Assembly (NCBI GenBank): GCA_016190175.1
Contig: JACPRC010000102.1
Coordinates: 1 to 45,450 of the forward strand
Direction: 5' to 3'
Source: Planctomycetota bacterium
GTDB taxonomy: Bacteria; Planctomycetota; MHYJ01; JACPRB01
DNA length: 45,450 nt
Below the pieces are notes generated by a model, which was given only the letters and a program-made list of their open reading frames with translations, made no database searches and was not told where the DNA came from. Within the stretch, counting starts at the first letter, position 1, and each line of letters opens with the position of its first letter. The position numbers and the translations under genes were made by a program. Below, piece by piece: positions 1-8,172 of the stretch.

Positions 1-18
1 ATGGAGCCGCCCGGAGGG

Positions 19-60
19 CGAAGTATTCATGTCGGCGGCGAAGCCGACATGAATACTTCG
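19..60. repeat. Perfect 18-bp-stem hairpin, REP-like, 3' of the CofH-like gene
   Basis: Positions 19–36 pair perfectly with 43–60 around a six-base loop (37–42, GGCGAA). On the minus strand it begins two bases after the stop codon of the CofH-like gene, where a terminator would sit, but there is no T tract. The box CCCGGAGGGCGA, just left of and entering the hairpin, recurs next to a second hairpin at 45316–45357, where several stem pairs differ but remain paired. It therefore looks like a member of a dispersed structured repeat family rather than a one-off terminator. Confidence 0.75.
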
Positions 61-62
61 GG

Positions 63-1184
63 CTAGACCAGCACCAGCTCTTCCTTCCGGGTCTTGATCG
101 TGGGGAGGGTGCGCGCGTCGTACGGCGCCCGCTCCCGCGTCTCGCGGCCCGCCTTCGCGACGGCGGACTTCACCGTCGCCGCCGGCATGACGAGCCTCCC
201 GTTGACCTCGGGCGACCTCATCTCGTGGGAATCCACGGCGAGGGTCCCCAGGTCGTTCGCGCCGACCCGCGTCGCCTCCACCGCGCCGGCGAGCCCGAGC
301 TTCGTCCAGTCCACCGTGATGTTGCGGATGTAGCGGCAGAAGAAGAGGCGCGAGATGGCCACCAGCCGGAGGATCGACTCCAGGGGGGGCGGCGACTTGA
401 TCTTCTTCGCCTTGGCCAGCGGCGAGCCCTGCGGCATGAACGGGACCGGTTCGAACGCGGTGAACCCGCCCGTCTCCTTCTGGATGTTCCGCAGGATCTC
501 GAAGTGCTCGCACGTGTTGATCTCGTCCTCGACGTGGCCGAAGAGGATCATCGCGGTCGTGGGGATCCCGAGCCGGTGGGCGGTCTTCACGACGTCCACC
601 CAGTCGTTCGTGCGGAGCTTGTCGGGACAGATCTTCTTGCGGACCTTGTCGTTCAGGATGTCCGCGGAGTCGCCGGTCATGGAGTCCATGCCCGCCTCGC
701 GGAAGCGCCGGAGGACGTCCCCCACGGAGGTGCGGGCGCGGCGCGCGATGAACTGGATCTCGGACGGAGAGTAGGCCTCGACGTGGATCGAGGGGAACTC
801 CTCGCGGACCGACCGGAGGACGTCGAGGTGATAGTTCAGGTTCAGGTCGGGGTTGAGGCCGCCCTTGAGGGTGACCTGGCGGGCGGAGCCGGACTCGCGG
901 ATCTGACGCACGACCTCGTCGGGGCTGAGGACGAACGCGTTCTTCTGCCCTTTCTTCCGGCGGAAGGAGCAGAAGGAGCATTCCGCGCGGCAGAGGTTCG
1001 TGTAGTGGATGCGCTTGCCGCGCACGTACGTCACCGTCGTGCCGTGGCTGCGGCGCGTGAGCTCGTCGGCCAGCTCGAACAGCGACGGCAGGATCGCGGG
1101 CCCCTCCTGGAGGAGGAGCAACGCCTCGATCGCCGAGATCTCCTCCCGGTTCCGCGCCGTTTCCAGAATGATCTTCGGATCCAT
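63..1184 (-). CDS. CofH-like radical SAM protein (CofH/MqnC/MqnE superfamily)
   Basis: This 373-residue protein is a radical SAM enzyme of the group that includes CofH (5-deazaflavin ring formation for F420/F0) and the futalosine-pathway enzymes MqnC and MqnE. The [4Fe-4S] cysteines are Cys65, Cys69 and Cys72 (CRAECSFC). Other family blocks are visible: GGLNPDL, FGHVED, ETGGFTAFEP and GANDLGT. The segment DILNDKVRKKICPDK resembles CofH more than MqnC or MqnE, but the substrate cannot be settled by eye. No CofG or Mqn partner lies in the window. I chose the ATG at 1184, preceded by a G-rich stretch; an in-frame GTG at 1196 adds MGGL and cannot be excluded. The gene is divergent from the E1 gene, with a heptamer repeat between them. 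Confidence 0.82.
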   Translation of the reverse strand: MDPKIILETARNREEISAIEALLLLQEGPAILPSLFELADELTRRSHGTTVTYVRGKRIHYTNLCRAECSFCSFRRKKGQKNAFVLSPDEVVRQIRESGSARQVTLKGGLNPDLNLNYHLDVLRSVREEFPSIHVEAYSPSEIQFIARRARTSVGDVLRRFREAGMDSMTGDSADILNDKVRKKICPDKLRTNDWVDVVKTAHRLGIPTTAMILFGHVEDEINTCEHFEILRNIQKETGGFTAFEPVPFMPQGSPLAKAKKIKSPPPLESILRLVAISRLFFCRYIRNITVDWTKLGLAGAVEATRVGANDLGTLAVDSHEMRSPEVNGRLVMPAATVKSAVAKAGRETRERAPYDARTLPTIKTRKEELVLV

Positions 1185-1246
1185 CAGCCCCCCCACGAGA
1201 TGATCCGTCGTACCAGCCCCCCCGGCTCCCTCCGCCGGGGACCCCA

Positions 1247-1325
1247 GTCAGCCATCAGCCATCAACTCTCGGCCCGAAGCCGGCGGCGACCGGCCGATCG
1301 CTGACGGCTGATTGCTGACGGCTTT
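1247..1325. repeat. Inverted heptamer array, GCTGANN family (locus 1)
   Basis: The left arm (1247–1271) carries heptamer units of the form TCAGCCA. The right arm (1299–1325) carries the complementary type, CTGACGG and CTGATTG. The arms face each other across a GC-rich spacer and could fold into an imperfect hairpin. Together with flanking DNA this fills most of the 354-bp gap between two divergent genes. Related arrays lie at 13006–13070 and 44689–44850. Confidence 0.75.
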
Positions 1326-1502
1326 CAAAGAGCGTCGCCCTCCGCACAGACCTTCACCGCACCTTCTCGGAAACGGTCGCTTGCGGAAGAGCGATGGAAC
1401 CGGGCCAATATAGGGGAACCCCCACGCGACTTCAAGAGGGAATGCGAGGGGCGGCCCCACCCGAGCCCCGCCCCGATTCCCGTTTGAACCGGCGGAGTCG
1501 CC

Positions 1503-1532
1503 TTGCCTGCAAGCGATCGCGGCCGCTACAAT
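1503..1532 (+). promoter_or_regulatory. Predicted promoter of the fused E1 gene
   Basis: TTGCCT (1503–1508), an 18-bp spacer and TACAAT (1527–1532) form a good housekeeping-type promoter. Only six bases separate the -10 hexamer from the ATG at 1539, so transcription would start at or within a base or two of the start codon. There is no room for a Shine-Dalgarno sequence, so the mRNA is predicted to be leaderless. Confidence 0.6.
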
Positions 1533-1538
1533 GTCGCA

Positions 1539-3869
1539 ATGACCCCGGCCCGATCCGCCGCCCGCGCGACGTGGACGGCGGATCTCCTCACGTTCCTTGC
1601 CGTCGAGTGTCCGCCGCTCCTGCCCGCCGCGCGCGAGCGGCTCCGCCTTGACGGACCCGCCGCGATCGAGGCGCACATGATCGGCGCGCTCGAACGGCTC
1701 TGCGCGCTCCCCGACGGCGAGGCCGCCGCGCCGGTCCATCCGGGGCTGGACGCGGAGGGTGCGGCCGCCCGGTACCGCGAGTACGTGGAGGAGATCCTGC
1801 GAGGCTTCTTCCGCCGCCTCGCGATCCGGGACGCGATCACGCCCGAGCAGAAGCGGCGGCTCTACCGCTGGATGGTGCTTACCCGCGCCCTCGACGATCG
1901 GCTGAAGGAGCTCTTCGACCGCAAGGACGTCCTCTGGGGCACGTTCCCGTCCCCGATGAAGGGGTTCCGCTCCTGGTCCCAGGAGGCGATCGTCGGCGCC
2001 GCGCTCCCGCTCCGGCCCGGCAAGGACGTCGTGGGACCCATGATCCGCGACCTCGGCGTCATCCTCGCCCTCACGGACGACGTGGACGGACCGCTCCTCG
2101 CGCAGGCCGGGAAGTCGGGGACCCCTTTCGACGGCCGCGATCTCCACGTCGGCGACCTGGACAAGGGCATCCTTCCGCCCGCCGCGCCGCTGGGCCTCTC
2201 CGCCCAGACGCTGATCGGGATCGCGTACGCGTTCAAGCTCGACCGGAGCGACCGCGTTTGCGTTTCGTTCATCGGGGAGGGCGGATCGAGCCTGGGCGAA
2301 TGGCACGAGGCGGTCAATTTCGCCGGGGCGCAGCGGCTCAACATGGTCTTCGTCCTCGAGAACAACCAGTGGGCCCTCGGGACGCACGTGTCGGAGCAGA
2401 GCGCGGCGAAGCGGTTCGCGCTGCGGGGGCCGGGCTACGGCATCCCCGGCGTCACCGTCTTCGGGAACGACCCCGAGGAAGTCGCGGCGGCGACGGCGTG
2501 GGCGGTGGAGCGCGCCCGCGCGGGGAAGGGGCCGGCGCTGCTGGAACTCGTCACGTACCGGCGGGGCGGCCATGCGCACCACGACGATCCGCGCTTTCAC
2601 GGGATGCCGCACCGGAAGGGGTACGAGTCCGACGAGGAGCGCGAGCGTTGGGCCGCGGCGGACCCGATCGAGACGTACGGCGCGAGGCTGCGCGCGGAGG
2701 GCGTGCTCGCCGATCCCGTCGCGGTGCGCGCGTGGGCGCAGGGGCGCGTGGACGAGGCGACGGAACGGATGCGGCAGGCGCCGTGGCCTGAGCCGGAGGC
2801 CGGCGGCGTGTTCGCTGTGCGGGCGGAGCCCGCCGCGCCCGAGCGGCCGCGGCCGACCCGCGCCGCGGGCTACGACGAGGCGATCCGCCTTGCGATGGTC
2901 GAGCTCATGGAGTCCGATCCGCACGTCTTCGTCATCGGCGAGGACGTGGGAGGCCGCTACGAGGGCGCCTTCGGCGTGACGCGCGGCCTCGCGAAGCGGT
3001 TCGGCCCCGAGCGGTGCCTGAACGCGCCGCTCGCGGAGGGCGCGATCGTCGGCTGCGCGGTCGGCGCCGCGCTCATGGGGAAGCGGCCGATCGTGGAGAT
3101 CCAGTTCGCGGACTTCCTCGCGCCCGCCTTCAACGCCCTCGTCAACAACGCCGCGAAGATCCACTGGCGCTGCCGGAAGCGGGTGCCGATGGTCGTGCGT
3201 CTCCCCTACGGCGGCGCGACCAAAGGGATGCAGGCGCTCCTCGGGGGCGGGCCGTTCCACTCGCAGTGCCCTGAGGCGTGGTTCCTCCGCACGCCGGGTT
3301 GGAAGATCGTGGCGCCCGCGACGCCCACGGACGCGAAGGGGCTCCTGGCCGCGGCGGTGCGGGACGGCAACCCCGTCATCTATCTGGAGGCGAAAGGGCT
3401 CTACTCCTTCTTCAGCCGCGACCTCAAGGAGGAGGTGCCGCTCGGCGCGGATTTCGAGGTCCCGATCGGAAAGGCGCTCGTGCGCCGGGAGGGACGCCAC
3501 GTCACCTGCGTGGCGTACGGCGCGATGGTTTTCGCCGCGCTGGACGCGGCCGGGATGCTCGCGTCCGAGGGGATCGATCTCGAAGTCGTCGACCTGCGCT
3601 CGCTCGTCCCGCTCGACGAGGAGACGATCCTGGCCTCCGTGCGCAAGACGAACCGTCTCCTGATCGTGCACGAGGACTGGAAGCGCGGCGGCGTCGGCGC
3701 CGAAATCGCGGCGATCGTCGCGGAACGCGCGGTGTGGGACCTCGACGCGCCGGTCGTTCGCGTCGCCGCACCCGATCATCCGGTGCCCTACTCGCCGCCG
3801 CTCGAATACGCGTTCCTGCCGAAGGCGGAGGACGTGGCGCGGGCGGCGAGGGAACTGATGCGGTCATGA
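1539..3869 (+). CDS. Fused E1 alpha/beta subunits of a thiamine-dependent 2-oxoacid dehydrogenase
   Basis: This 776-residue protein joins both E1 chains of a pyruvate or branched-chain 2-oxoacid dehydrogenase, which decarboxylates a 2-oxoacid with thiamine diphosphate and passes the acyl group to E2. After about 100 residues without a recognised domain come E1-alpha blocks: MIRDLG, the cofactor motif GEG...ENNQWA (usually GDG...NN, so Asp is replaced by Glu) and YRRGGHAHHDDPRF. The E1-beta half has VIGEDVGG, NAPLAEGAIVG, EIQFADF and VDLRSLVPLD. No E2 or E3 gene is nearby. The in-frame TTG at 1503 lies in the -35 hexamer, so the ATG at 1539 is preferred. Whether the substrate is pyruvate or a branched-chain oxoacid cannot be told by eye. 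Confidence 0.9.
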   Translation: MTPARSAARATWTADLLTFLAVECPPLLPAARERLRLDGPAAIEAHMIGALERLCALPDGEAAAPVHPGLDAEGAAARYREYVEEILRGFFRRLAIRDAITPEQKRRLYRWMVLTRALDDRLKELFDRKDVLWGTFPSPMKGFRSWSQEAIVGAALPLRPGKDVVGPMIRDLGVILALTDDVDGPLLAQAGKSGTPFDGRDLHVGDLDKGILPPAAPLGLSAQTLIGIAYAFKLDRSDRVCVSFIGEGGSSLGEWHEAVNFAGAQRLNMVFVLENNQWALGTHVSEQSAAKRFALRGPGYGIPGVTVFGNDPEEVAAATAWAVERARAGKGPALLELVTYRRGGHAHHDDPRFHGMPHRKGYESDEERERWAAADPIETYGARLRAEGVLADPVAVRAWAQGRVDEATERMRQAPWPEPEAGGVFAVRAEPAAPERPRPTRAAGYDEAIRLAMVELMESDPHVFVIGEDVGGRYEGAFGVTRGLAKRFGPERCLNAPLAEGAIVGCAVGAALMGKRPIVEIQFADFLAPAFNALVNNAAKIHWRCRKRVPMVVRLPYGGATKGMQALLGGGPFHSQCPEAWFLRTPGWKIVAPATPTDAKGLLAAAVRDGNPVIYLEAKGLYSFFSRDLKEEVPLGADFEVPIGKALVRREGRHVTCVAYGAMVFAALDAAGMLASEGIDLEVVDLRSLVPLDEETILASVRKTNRLLIVHEDWKRGGVGAEIAAIVAERAVWDLDAPVVRVAAPDHPVPYSPPLEYAFLPKAEDVARAARELMRS

Positions 3870-3937
3870 CGGATCCGGCGCGGCGTCGCAGTCGGGACGT
3901 GGACGGGTGTGCCGGGCGGCGGTCGCGGAAACAGAGC

Positions 3938-3961
3938 GGGCTCCGACCTGGATCGGAGCCC
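3938..3961 (+). terminator. GC-rich hairpin downstream of the E1 gene
   Basis: GGGCTCCGA (3938–3946) pairs perfectly with TCGGAGCCC (3953–3961) around the loop CCTGGA, about 70 bases after the E1 stop codon. There is no T run after the stem, so this is at best a candidate terminator or a 3'-end-stabilising hairpin. Confidence 0.4.
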
Positions 3962-4041
3962 GAGGCGAACGCAGCCCTGCTGCGCGCGGCCTGACACACT
4001 GCGCATCATCATACCACAGGCTCCGTGCGCTTCAATAGCTG

Positions 4042-4129
4042 CGGAGGGCGGAGGAGTCGAACCTCGCCGTCTTCATCAGGCGGCCGTTGGTGTGTCAAGC
4101 CACGACCGCACCGTGCGGTTTCGCCCTCC
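4042..4129 (-). tRNA. tRNA-like gene with an 8+4 acceptor/T arrangement (tRNA-Sec or allo-tRNA type, possibly a pseudogene)
   Basis: Read on the minus strand this 88-nt segment folds as a long-variable-arm tRNA. The acceptor has 8 bp (4122–4129 with 4043–4050). A D arm of 5 bp lies at 4105–4119. A 20-nt variable arm at 4066–4085 has a GCCG/CGGC stem. The T arm has only 4 bp (4062–4065 with 4051–4054) around TTCGACT, matching the consensus T loop. An 8+4 acceptor branch is the hallmark of allo-tRNAs, relatives of tRNA-Sec. The anticodon arm (4086–4103) is the weak part: three pairs are clear, a bulge or mismatch follows, and the best seven-base loop TTGACAC would give anticodon GAC rather than TCA. 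CCA is not encoded, and acceptor complementarity continues four bases outward (4130–4133 with 4039–4042). It may be a degenerate tRNA-Sec. Confidence 0.5.
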
Positions 4130-4193
4130 GCAGGCGCGAGAGACGCATGCAACTCCCGTGCCGTACATGCGGGCGGCGGAAACGCTGCATCCT

Positions 4194-4230
4194 GTTACGT
4201 TTCGTAACGCTGGACGTTACGATTCGTAAC
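4194..4230. promoter_or_regulatory. Pair of palindromic operators, GTTACGNNNCGTAAC
   Basis: GTTACGTTTCGTAAC (4194–4208) and GTTACGATTCGTAAC (4216–4230) are perfect 6+6 palindromes with 3-bp centres. Their centres are 22 bp apart, about two helical turns, which suits side-by-side binding of two repressor or activator dimers. They lie about 65 bp upstream of the tRNA-like gene on the minus strand and about 110 bp upstream of the predicted promoter at 4342 on the plus strand. No regulator gene is adjacent, so the factor is unknown. Confidence 0.65.
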
Positions 4231-4341
4231 GTCGCCCGACGTCTCCAAGTCCCGATGCGGGACGTTCACCGGGGACGGCGCTCAGCGCCGGACCTCCGGA
4301 TCCGTCGGAGACCGTACGCGCACGCGCGGCCGTCGCGAGAT

Positions 4342-4370
4342 TTGCCTTTGTCGCGTGCGCGGGATACGCT
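4342..4370 (+). promoter_or_regulatory. Predicted promoter for the small zinc-finger membrane protein gene
   Basis: TTGCCT (4342–4347), 17 bp and TACGCT (4365–4370) form a plausible promoter, with the same -35 hexamer as the E1 gene promoter. A start near 4377 coincides with an in-frame TTG, so a leaderless start there is possible in place of the ATG at 4404. Confidence 0.4.
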
Positions 4371-4403
4371 GGGTGGTTGGGAGGCACAGTGCAGGAAGCC
4401 CCG

Positions 4404-4841
4404 ATGCGCCACATCCCGGCCGCGCGCGACGCCCGCAGGATCACGATCTGGATCTGGGTCGGCGCTTCGATGGCCGCCGCTACCGTGGGCGTGATCGGTG
4501 CCGAGTTCGCGATCAGAAGCCAGTCGCGTGCGGAGGCGGAGCAGAGTCGCATTCGCGAGGCACGCAGACAAGAGGGTTGGCTTGCGGAGGAGCGCAAGCG
4601 CGAGAAGGAGCGCGCCGATGAGCAGTTCGAGCGCGAGAAGCAGCGCACCGCGGATTGGGGGGAGATCGAGATGGCGCGCCTGCTCGGCGGTCTGCAGACG
4701 TTCGTCGAGCGCATCCGGGCGAGCCGGTTCCATGCTCTCTGCGATCGCTGCGGCGGTCGAGGAGCGATCCGCACTCTCTCGGGTCGCGATGCGTCAATCT
4801 GTGAGAACTGTCGAGGCAGGGGTTATCTCCGCAGGCCCTGA
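4404..4841 (+). CDS. Small membrane-anchored coiled-coil protein with a DnaJ-type zinc module
   Basis: This 145-residue protein has a predicted membrane segment near its N terminus (IWIWVGASMAAATVGVIG). A strongly charged, probably coiled-coil stretch rich in Arg, Glu and Lys follows. The C terminus has one zinc-binding module of the DnaJ central-domain type (CDRCGGRG then CENCRGRG). No complete family is recognised. A protein-quality or redox role is possible from the zinc module, but that is only a suggestion. ATG 4404 has AGGA seven to eight bases upstream; in-frame TTG 4377 and GTG 4389 are alternatives. The two operators and a promoter lie upstream. Confidence 0.65.
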   Translation: MRHIPAARDARRITIWIWVGASMAAATVGVIGAEFAIRSQSRAEAEQSRIREARRQEGWLAEERKREKERADEQFEREKQRTADWGEIEMARLLGGLQTFVERIRASRFHALCDRCGGRGAIRTLSGRDASICENCRGRGYLRRP

Positions 4842-4856
4842 ATCACCGACATCTGC

Positions 4857-4924
4857 GTTCCACCTTTCGACCCTTCCCGCGCCGGGTCGGCTGGCCGTGG
4901 AACGTAGAACCTAGAACATGGAAC
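4857..4924. repeat. Inverted heptamer array, NTRGAAC family
   Basis: The right arm (4897–4924) is four heptamers in a row: GTGGAAC, GTAGAAC, CTAGAAC and ATGGAAC. The left arm (4857–4877) starts with GTTCCAC, the exact complement of the first unit, and continues with degenerate units. The last heptamer supplies the ATG of the next gene. Confidence 0.6.
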
Positions 4925-5271
4925 ATTTTCGCGAGGCGGTCCTCCGGAAGGTTTCCCTCTGCCTCGGCTACCTGGTCGGCGGCAGCGGGCACCTGGCGTC
5001 GCTCGGCGTGGCCTCGGACACGTTCCGCATCACGCGCGCCGACGATCTGGGCGGGGGGCTCACGGAGTATCACTTCGAGGCGGAGGCGATGTACGAATCG
5101 GAGTTCACCGTCTACGGGAGCGGCCACGCGCCGCACATGACGCACGTCGCGGGGAGCATCGTGCTGGATGCGAGTTTCAATCTCGCGCTCGACGAGCAAG
5201 GACAGGTGCGGCTGAAGCCCTGGACGGTGCTGGATCCAAAGCTGTGGCCGGACCGGGACGATAGGCAATAG
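4918..5271 (+). CDS. Hypothetical protein, 117 residues
   Basis: No family was recognised. The protein has no signal peptide or membrane segment. It contains GYLVGGSGHLASLG and a mixed polar region that reads like a small alpha/beta domain (for example EYHFEAEAMYESEFTVYGSG). Codon use matches the GC-rich neighbours, which supports a real gene. The start is uncertain: ATG 4918 lies inside the last heptamer of an adjacent repeat array and has no Shine-Dalgarno sequence. It follows the zinc-module gene on the same strand. Confidence 0.5.
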   Translation: MEHFREAVLRKVSLCLGYLVGGSGHLASLGVASDTFRITRADDLGGGLTEYHFEAEAMYESEFTVYGSGHAPHMTHVAGSIVLDASFNLALDEQGQVRLKPWTVLDPKLWPDRDDRQ

Positions 5272-5423
5272 GCGCTTGCGAGGCCTGGCGCGGCAGCCTC
5301 GGTGGATCGCGCTCTGGCCCGGTACCCCGGGGCCGCGCCGACGAAGCGGGACGCGACCCGCGCCGTGCGAGTCATGCGGGACGCGCGGCACGAGCTCCGG
5401 GCGCGGCTGGGGCCGAAACCGTA

Positions 5424-5446
5424 GCGCGCCGGCCGGACCGGCGCGC
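5424..5446 (+). terminator. 9-bp GC hairpin between an unknown gene and polA
   Basis: GCGCGCCGG (5424–5432) pairs perfectly with CCGGCGCGC (5438–5446) around CCGGA. It lies between the stop of the 117-residue gene and the polA promoter and could insulate polA from upstream transcription. No T run follows, so terminator activity is uncertain. Confidence 0.35.
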
Positions 5447-5452
5447 GTTCGG

Positions 5453-5481
5453 GTGACGGTCCCGCCGCTTTTTGGTACAGT
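5453..5481 (+). promoter_or_regulatory. Predicted polA promoter
   Basis: GTGACG (5453–5458), a 17-bp spacer and TACAGT (5476–5481) precede polA. Nine bases separate the -10 hexamer from the ATG at 5491, which predicts a leaderless or nearly leaderless polA–lptD transcript. Confidence 0.55.
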
Positions 5482-5490
5482 CCCTCCCTC

Positions 5491-8172
5491 ATGAACCGCC
5501 TCCTCCTCGTCGACGGCTCCGCCTACTTCTACCGCGCCTTCTGGGCGGTCAAGGACCTCCGCACCTCCGGCGGCCATCCCACGAACGCCGCCTTCGGCTT
5601 CGTCTCCATGCTCGCGAAACTCCTCAAGACCCACGCGGGCGAGCCGCTCGCCATGATCTTCGACGCGCCGGGCCCCACCTTCCGCCACGAACGCTACCCC
5701 GAGTACAAGGCCACGCGCGAGAGAATCCCCGAGGACCTCGTCCAGCAGCTCCCCTACGTCAAGGAGCTCCCGCGCGCGTACGCCGTGCCGACCTTCGAGG
5801 TCGCCGGCGTCGAGGCCGACGACGTCATCGGCACGCTCGCCACCCGCGCCGCGCGCGAGGGGAGGGAGGTCGTGATCGTCACCGGCGACAAGGACTTCAT
5901 GCAGCTCGTGACGAAGGAAGTCGAAACTCCCGGTCCCGGCATAGTTCTCTACGACGAGATGAAAGACCGCCGCATCGGGATCCGCGAAGTCCGGGAGAAG
6001 TTCGGCGTCCCGCCGGAGCGCGTCGTGGACGTGCTCGCGCTCCTCGGCGACGCGAGCGACAACATCCCCGGCGTGAAGGGGATCGGCGAGAAGACCGCGC
6101 CCGGCCTGATCGCCGAGTTCGGATCGATCGAGGATCTTTACCGGCGGCTCGACGAGGTGAAGCGCGCGCCCGTGCGGCAGGCCCTGGAGCGGGATCGCGA
6201 GAACGCGATCCTGTCGCGCGAACTCGCGACCATCCGGCGCGACGTGCCGGTGGACGCGGACCTCGGCCGCCTCGTGCCGGGAAAACCCGATCGCGCGAAG
6301 CTCGTGAAGATGTTCCGCGAGCTCGAATTCACGCGGTTCCTCAAGGAGCTCGAGGAAGAGGCGCCCGCCTCGGCGGGCACGTCGGAGTACTGCGCCGTCC
6401 TCGACGCAAGAGAACTGGAGGCGCTCGCGGCGCGCTTCTCCAAGGGACGCCGCCTCTCCGTCGATCTCGAGACCACGTCCGAGGATCCGGTGCGCGCGCA
6501 GGTCGTCGGCATCTCGCTTTGCGCGGACGAGCGGGAGGCCTACTACGTGCCGGTGGGCCACCGCTACCTCGGCGCGCCGGAGCAGATCCCCGCGGAGAAG
6601 GCGCTCGCGATCCTGAAGCCGCTCTTCGAGAACCCCGCAGTCGGGAAGATCGGGCAGAACATCAAGTACGACGCGCTTGTCCTGCGGAGGCACGGGGTCA
6701 CGCTGGCGCCGATCGAGTTCGACACGATGGTCGGGGCCTACCTCATCGACCCCGACGGCGGACCGTTCAACCTCGAGTCGCTTACGCGCAAGTGGCTCGG
6801 CGAGGAGAAGCGCCTCTTCACCGACCTCACGGGGAAGGGGAAAGCGCAGGTCACCTTCGATGAGGTCCCCGTCGAATCCGCGCGCGACTACTCGTGCCAG
6901 GATTCGGACGTCGTGTGGCGCCTGACGCCGCGGCTGGAGAAGCGGATCCGCGACGACGGTCTCGAGAAGATCCTCGAAATGGAGATCCCGCTCATCGAGG
7001 TGCTGCTGCGCATGGAGCTGAACGGCGTCCGGATCGACGCCGAGGTCCTGCGGCGGCTGTCGCGCGATTTCGAGAAGAAGCTCGCCGGCTTGCGGCAGGA
7101 GATCTGCGCCGGCGCGGGCGAGGAGTTCAACATCGACTCGCCGAAGCAGCTCCAGCGGATCCTCTTCGAGAAGCTGGGGCTGACGCCGGGACGCAAGACG
7201 AAGACCGGCCGCTCGACGGACATGGAAGTCCTGGAACAGCTCGCGGGCGAGCATCCGCTCCCCGCGAAAGTCCTGGAGCACCGCGTCCTGACGAAGCTCA
7301 AGGGCACGTACATCGACGCGCTGCCCGCGCTCGTCAATCCGGAGACGGGACGAATCCACACGTCGTACAACCAGGCGGTCGCCGGGACGGGGCGGCTCTC
7401 GTCGAGCGACCCGAACCTCCAGAACATCCCGGTGCGGACGCCCGAGGGACGCGAGATCCGCAAGGCCTTCGTTCCCGAGCCGGGCTGGACCTTCGTCTCG
7501 GCGGACTACTCGCAGATCGAGCTGCGGCTCGTGGCGCACCTCTCCAAGGACCCGATCATGACGCGGGCCTTCCGCGAGGGGGCGGACATCCACGCGGCGA
7601 CGGCGGCAGAGGTCTTCGGCGCGGGGAACGTCACGCCCGAGCTGCGCCGCCGCGCGAAGGAGATCAACTTCGGCATCATCTACGGCATCAGCGGGTTCGG
7701 GCTCGCCAAGCGGATCGGGATCGATCCGAGGACGGCGCAGGAGTACATCGACCGCTACCTCGCGCGCTACCGCGGCGTGAAGGAGTACATCGACCGCTCG
7801 CTCGTGCAGGCGCGCAAGGACGGCTACGTCACCACGATGTTCGGCCGGCGCCGCTACGTGCCCGCCGTCGCGTCGCAGAACAAGATGGTCCGCAGCGCCG
7901 CGGAGCGCGTCGCGATCAACGCGCCCGTCCAGGGCGCCGCGGCCGACCTCATCAAGATCGCGATGGTCCGCGTCTCGGAGCGGTTCGACCGCGAACGGCT
8001 CCGCGCGAAGCTCATCCTCCAGGTGCACGACGAACTCGTCGTCGAGGCGCCCGAAGGCGAGGCGGACCGGGCGCTTGCGGCGGTGCGCGAGGAAATGGAG
8101 GGCGCGCATCCGCTCGACGTGCCGCTCAAGGTGGATGCCGGGCGCGGACCCAATTGGGCGGACTTGAAATGA
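5491..8172 (+). CDS. polA: DNA polymerase I
   Basis: This 893-residue protein has all three domains of family A DNA polymerase I, used in Okazaki-fragment processing and repair. The N-terminal 5' nuclease region has VEADDVIGTLA and GDASDNIPGVKGIG. The 3'-5' proofreading exonuclease looks intact: DLET at residues 325–328, QNIKYD, and YSCQDSD. The polymerase domain has motif A SADYSQIELR (Asp672), motif B RRAKEINFGIIYG and motif C VHDE (Asp847, Glu848). Length is normal for the family. The start at 5491 is the only sensible one, with MNRLLLVDGSAYFYRAF matching other PolA N termini. There is no Shine-Dalgarno sequence. Its stop overlaps the next start as ATGA, implying coupled translation with the barrel gene. 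Confidence 0.97.
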   Translation: MNRLLLVDGSAYFYRAFWAVKDLRTSGGHPTNAAFGFVSMLAKLLKTHAGEPLAMIFDAPGPTFRHERYPEYKATRERIPEDLVQQLPYVKELPRAYAVPTFEVAGVEADDVIGTLATRAAREGREVVIVTGDKDFMQLVTKEVETPGPGIVLYDEMKDRRIGIREVREKFGVPPERVVDVLALLGDASDNIPGVKGIGEKTAPGLIAEFGSIEDLYRRLDEVKRAPVRQALERDRENAILSRELATIRRDVPVDADLGRLVPGKPDRAKLVKMFRELEFTRFLKELEEEAPASAGTSEYCAVLDARELEALAARFSKGRRLSVDLETTSEDPVRAQVVGISLCADEREAYYVPVGHRYLGAPEQIPAEKALAILKPLFENPAVGKIGQNIKYDALVLRRHGVTLAPIEFDTMVGAYLIDPDGGPFNLESLTRKWLGEEKRLFTDLTGKGKAQVTFDEVPVESARDYSCQDSDVVWRLTPRLEKRIRDDGLEKILEMEIPLIEVLLRMELNGVRIDAEVLRRLSRDFEKKLAGLRQEICAGAGEEFNIDSPKQLQRILFEKLGLTPGRKTKTGRSTDMEVLEQLAGEHPLPAKVLEHRVLTKLKGTYIDALPALVNPETGRIHTSYNQAVAGTGRLSSSDPNLQNIPVRTPEGREIRKAFVPEPGWTFVSADYSQIELRLVAHLSKDPIMTRAFREGADIHAATAAEVFGAGNVTPELRRRAKEINFGIIYGISGFGLAKRIGIDPRTAQEYIDRYLARYRGVKEYIDRSLVQARKDGYVTTMFGRRRYVPAVASQNKMVRSAAERVAINAPVQGAAADLIKIAMVRVSERFDRERLRAKLILQVHDELVVEAPEGEADRALAAVREEMEGAHPLDVPLKVDAGRGPNWADLK

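Noticed and set aside
1248-3779. Very long minus-strand open frame opposite the E1 gene
   Set aside because: It is the antisense shadow of a clear thiamine-dependent dehydrogenase; its translation is Arg/Asp/Glu-rich low-complexity typical of wrong frames in GC-rich DNA.
4042-4129. Functional selenocysteine tRNA (selC)
   Set aside because: The anticodon loop lacks TCA and the anticodon stem is broken, so I report only a tRNA-like 8+4 gene.
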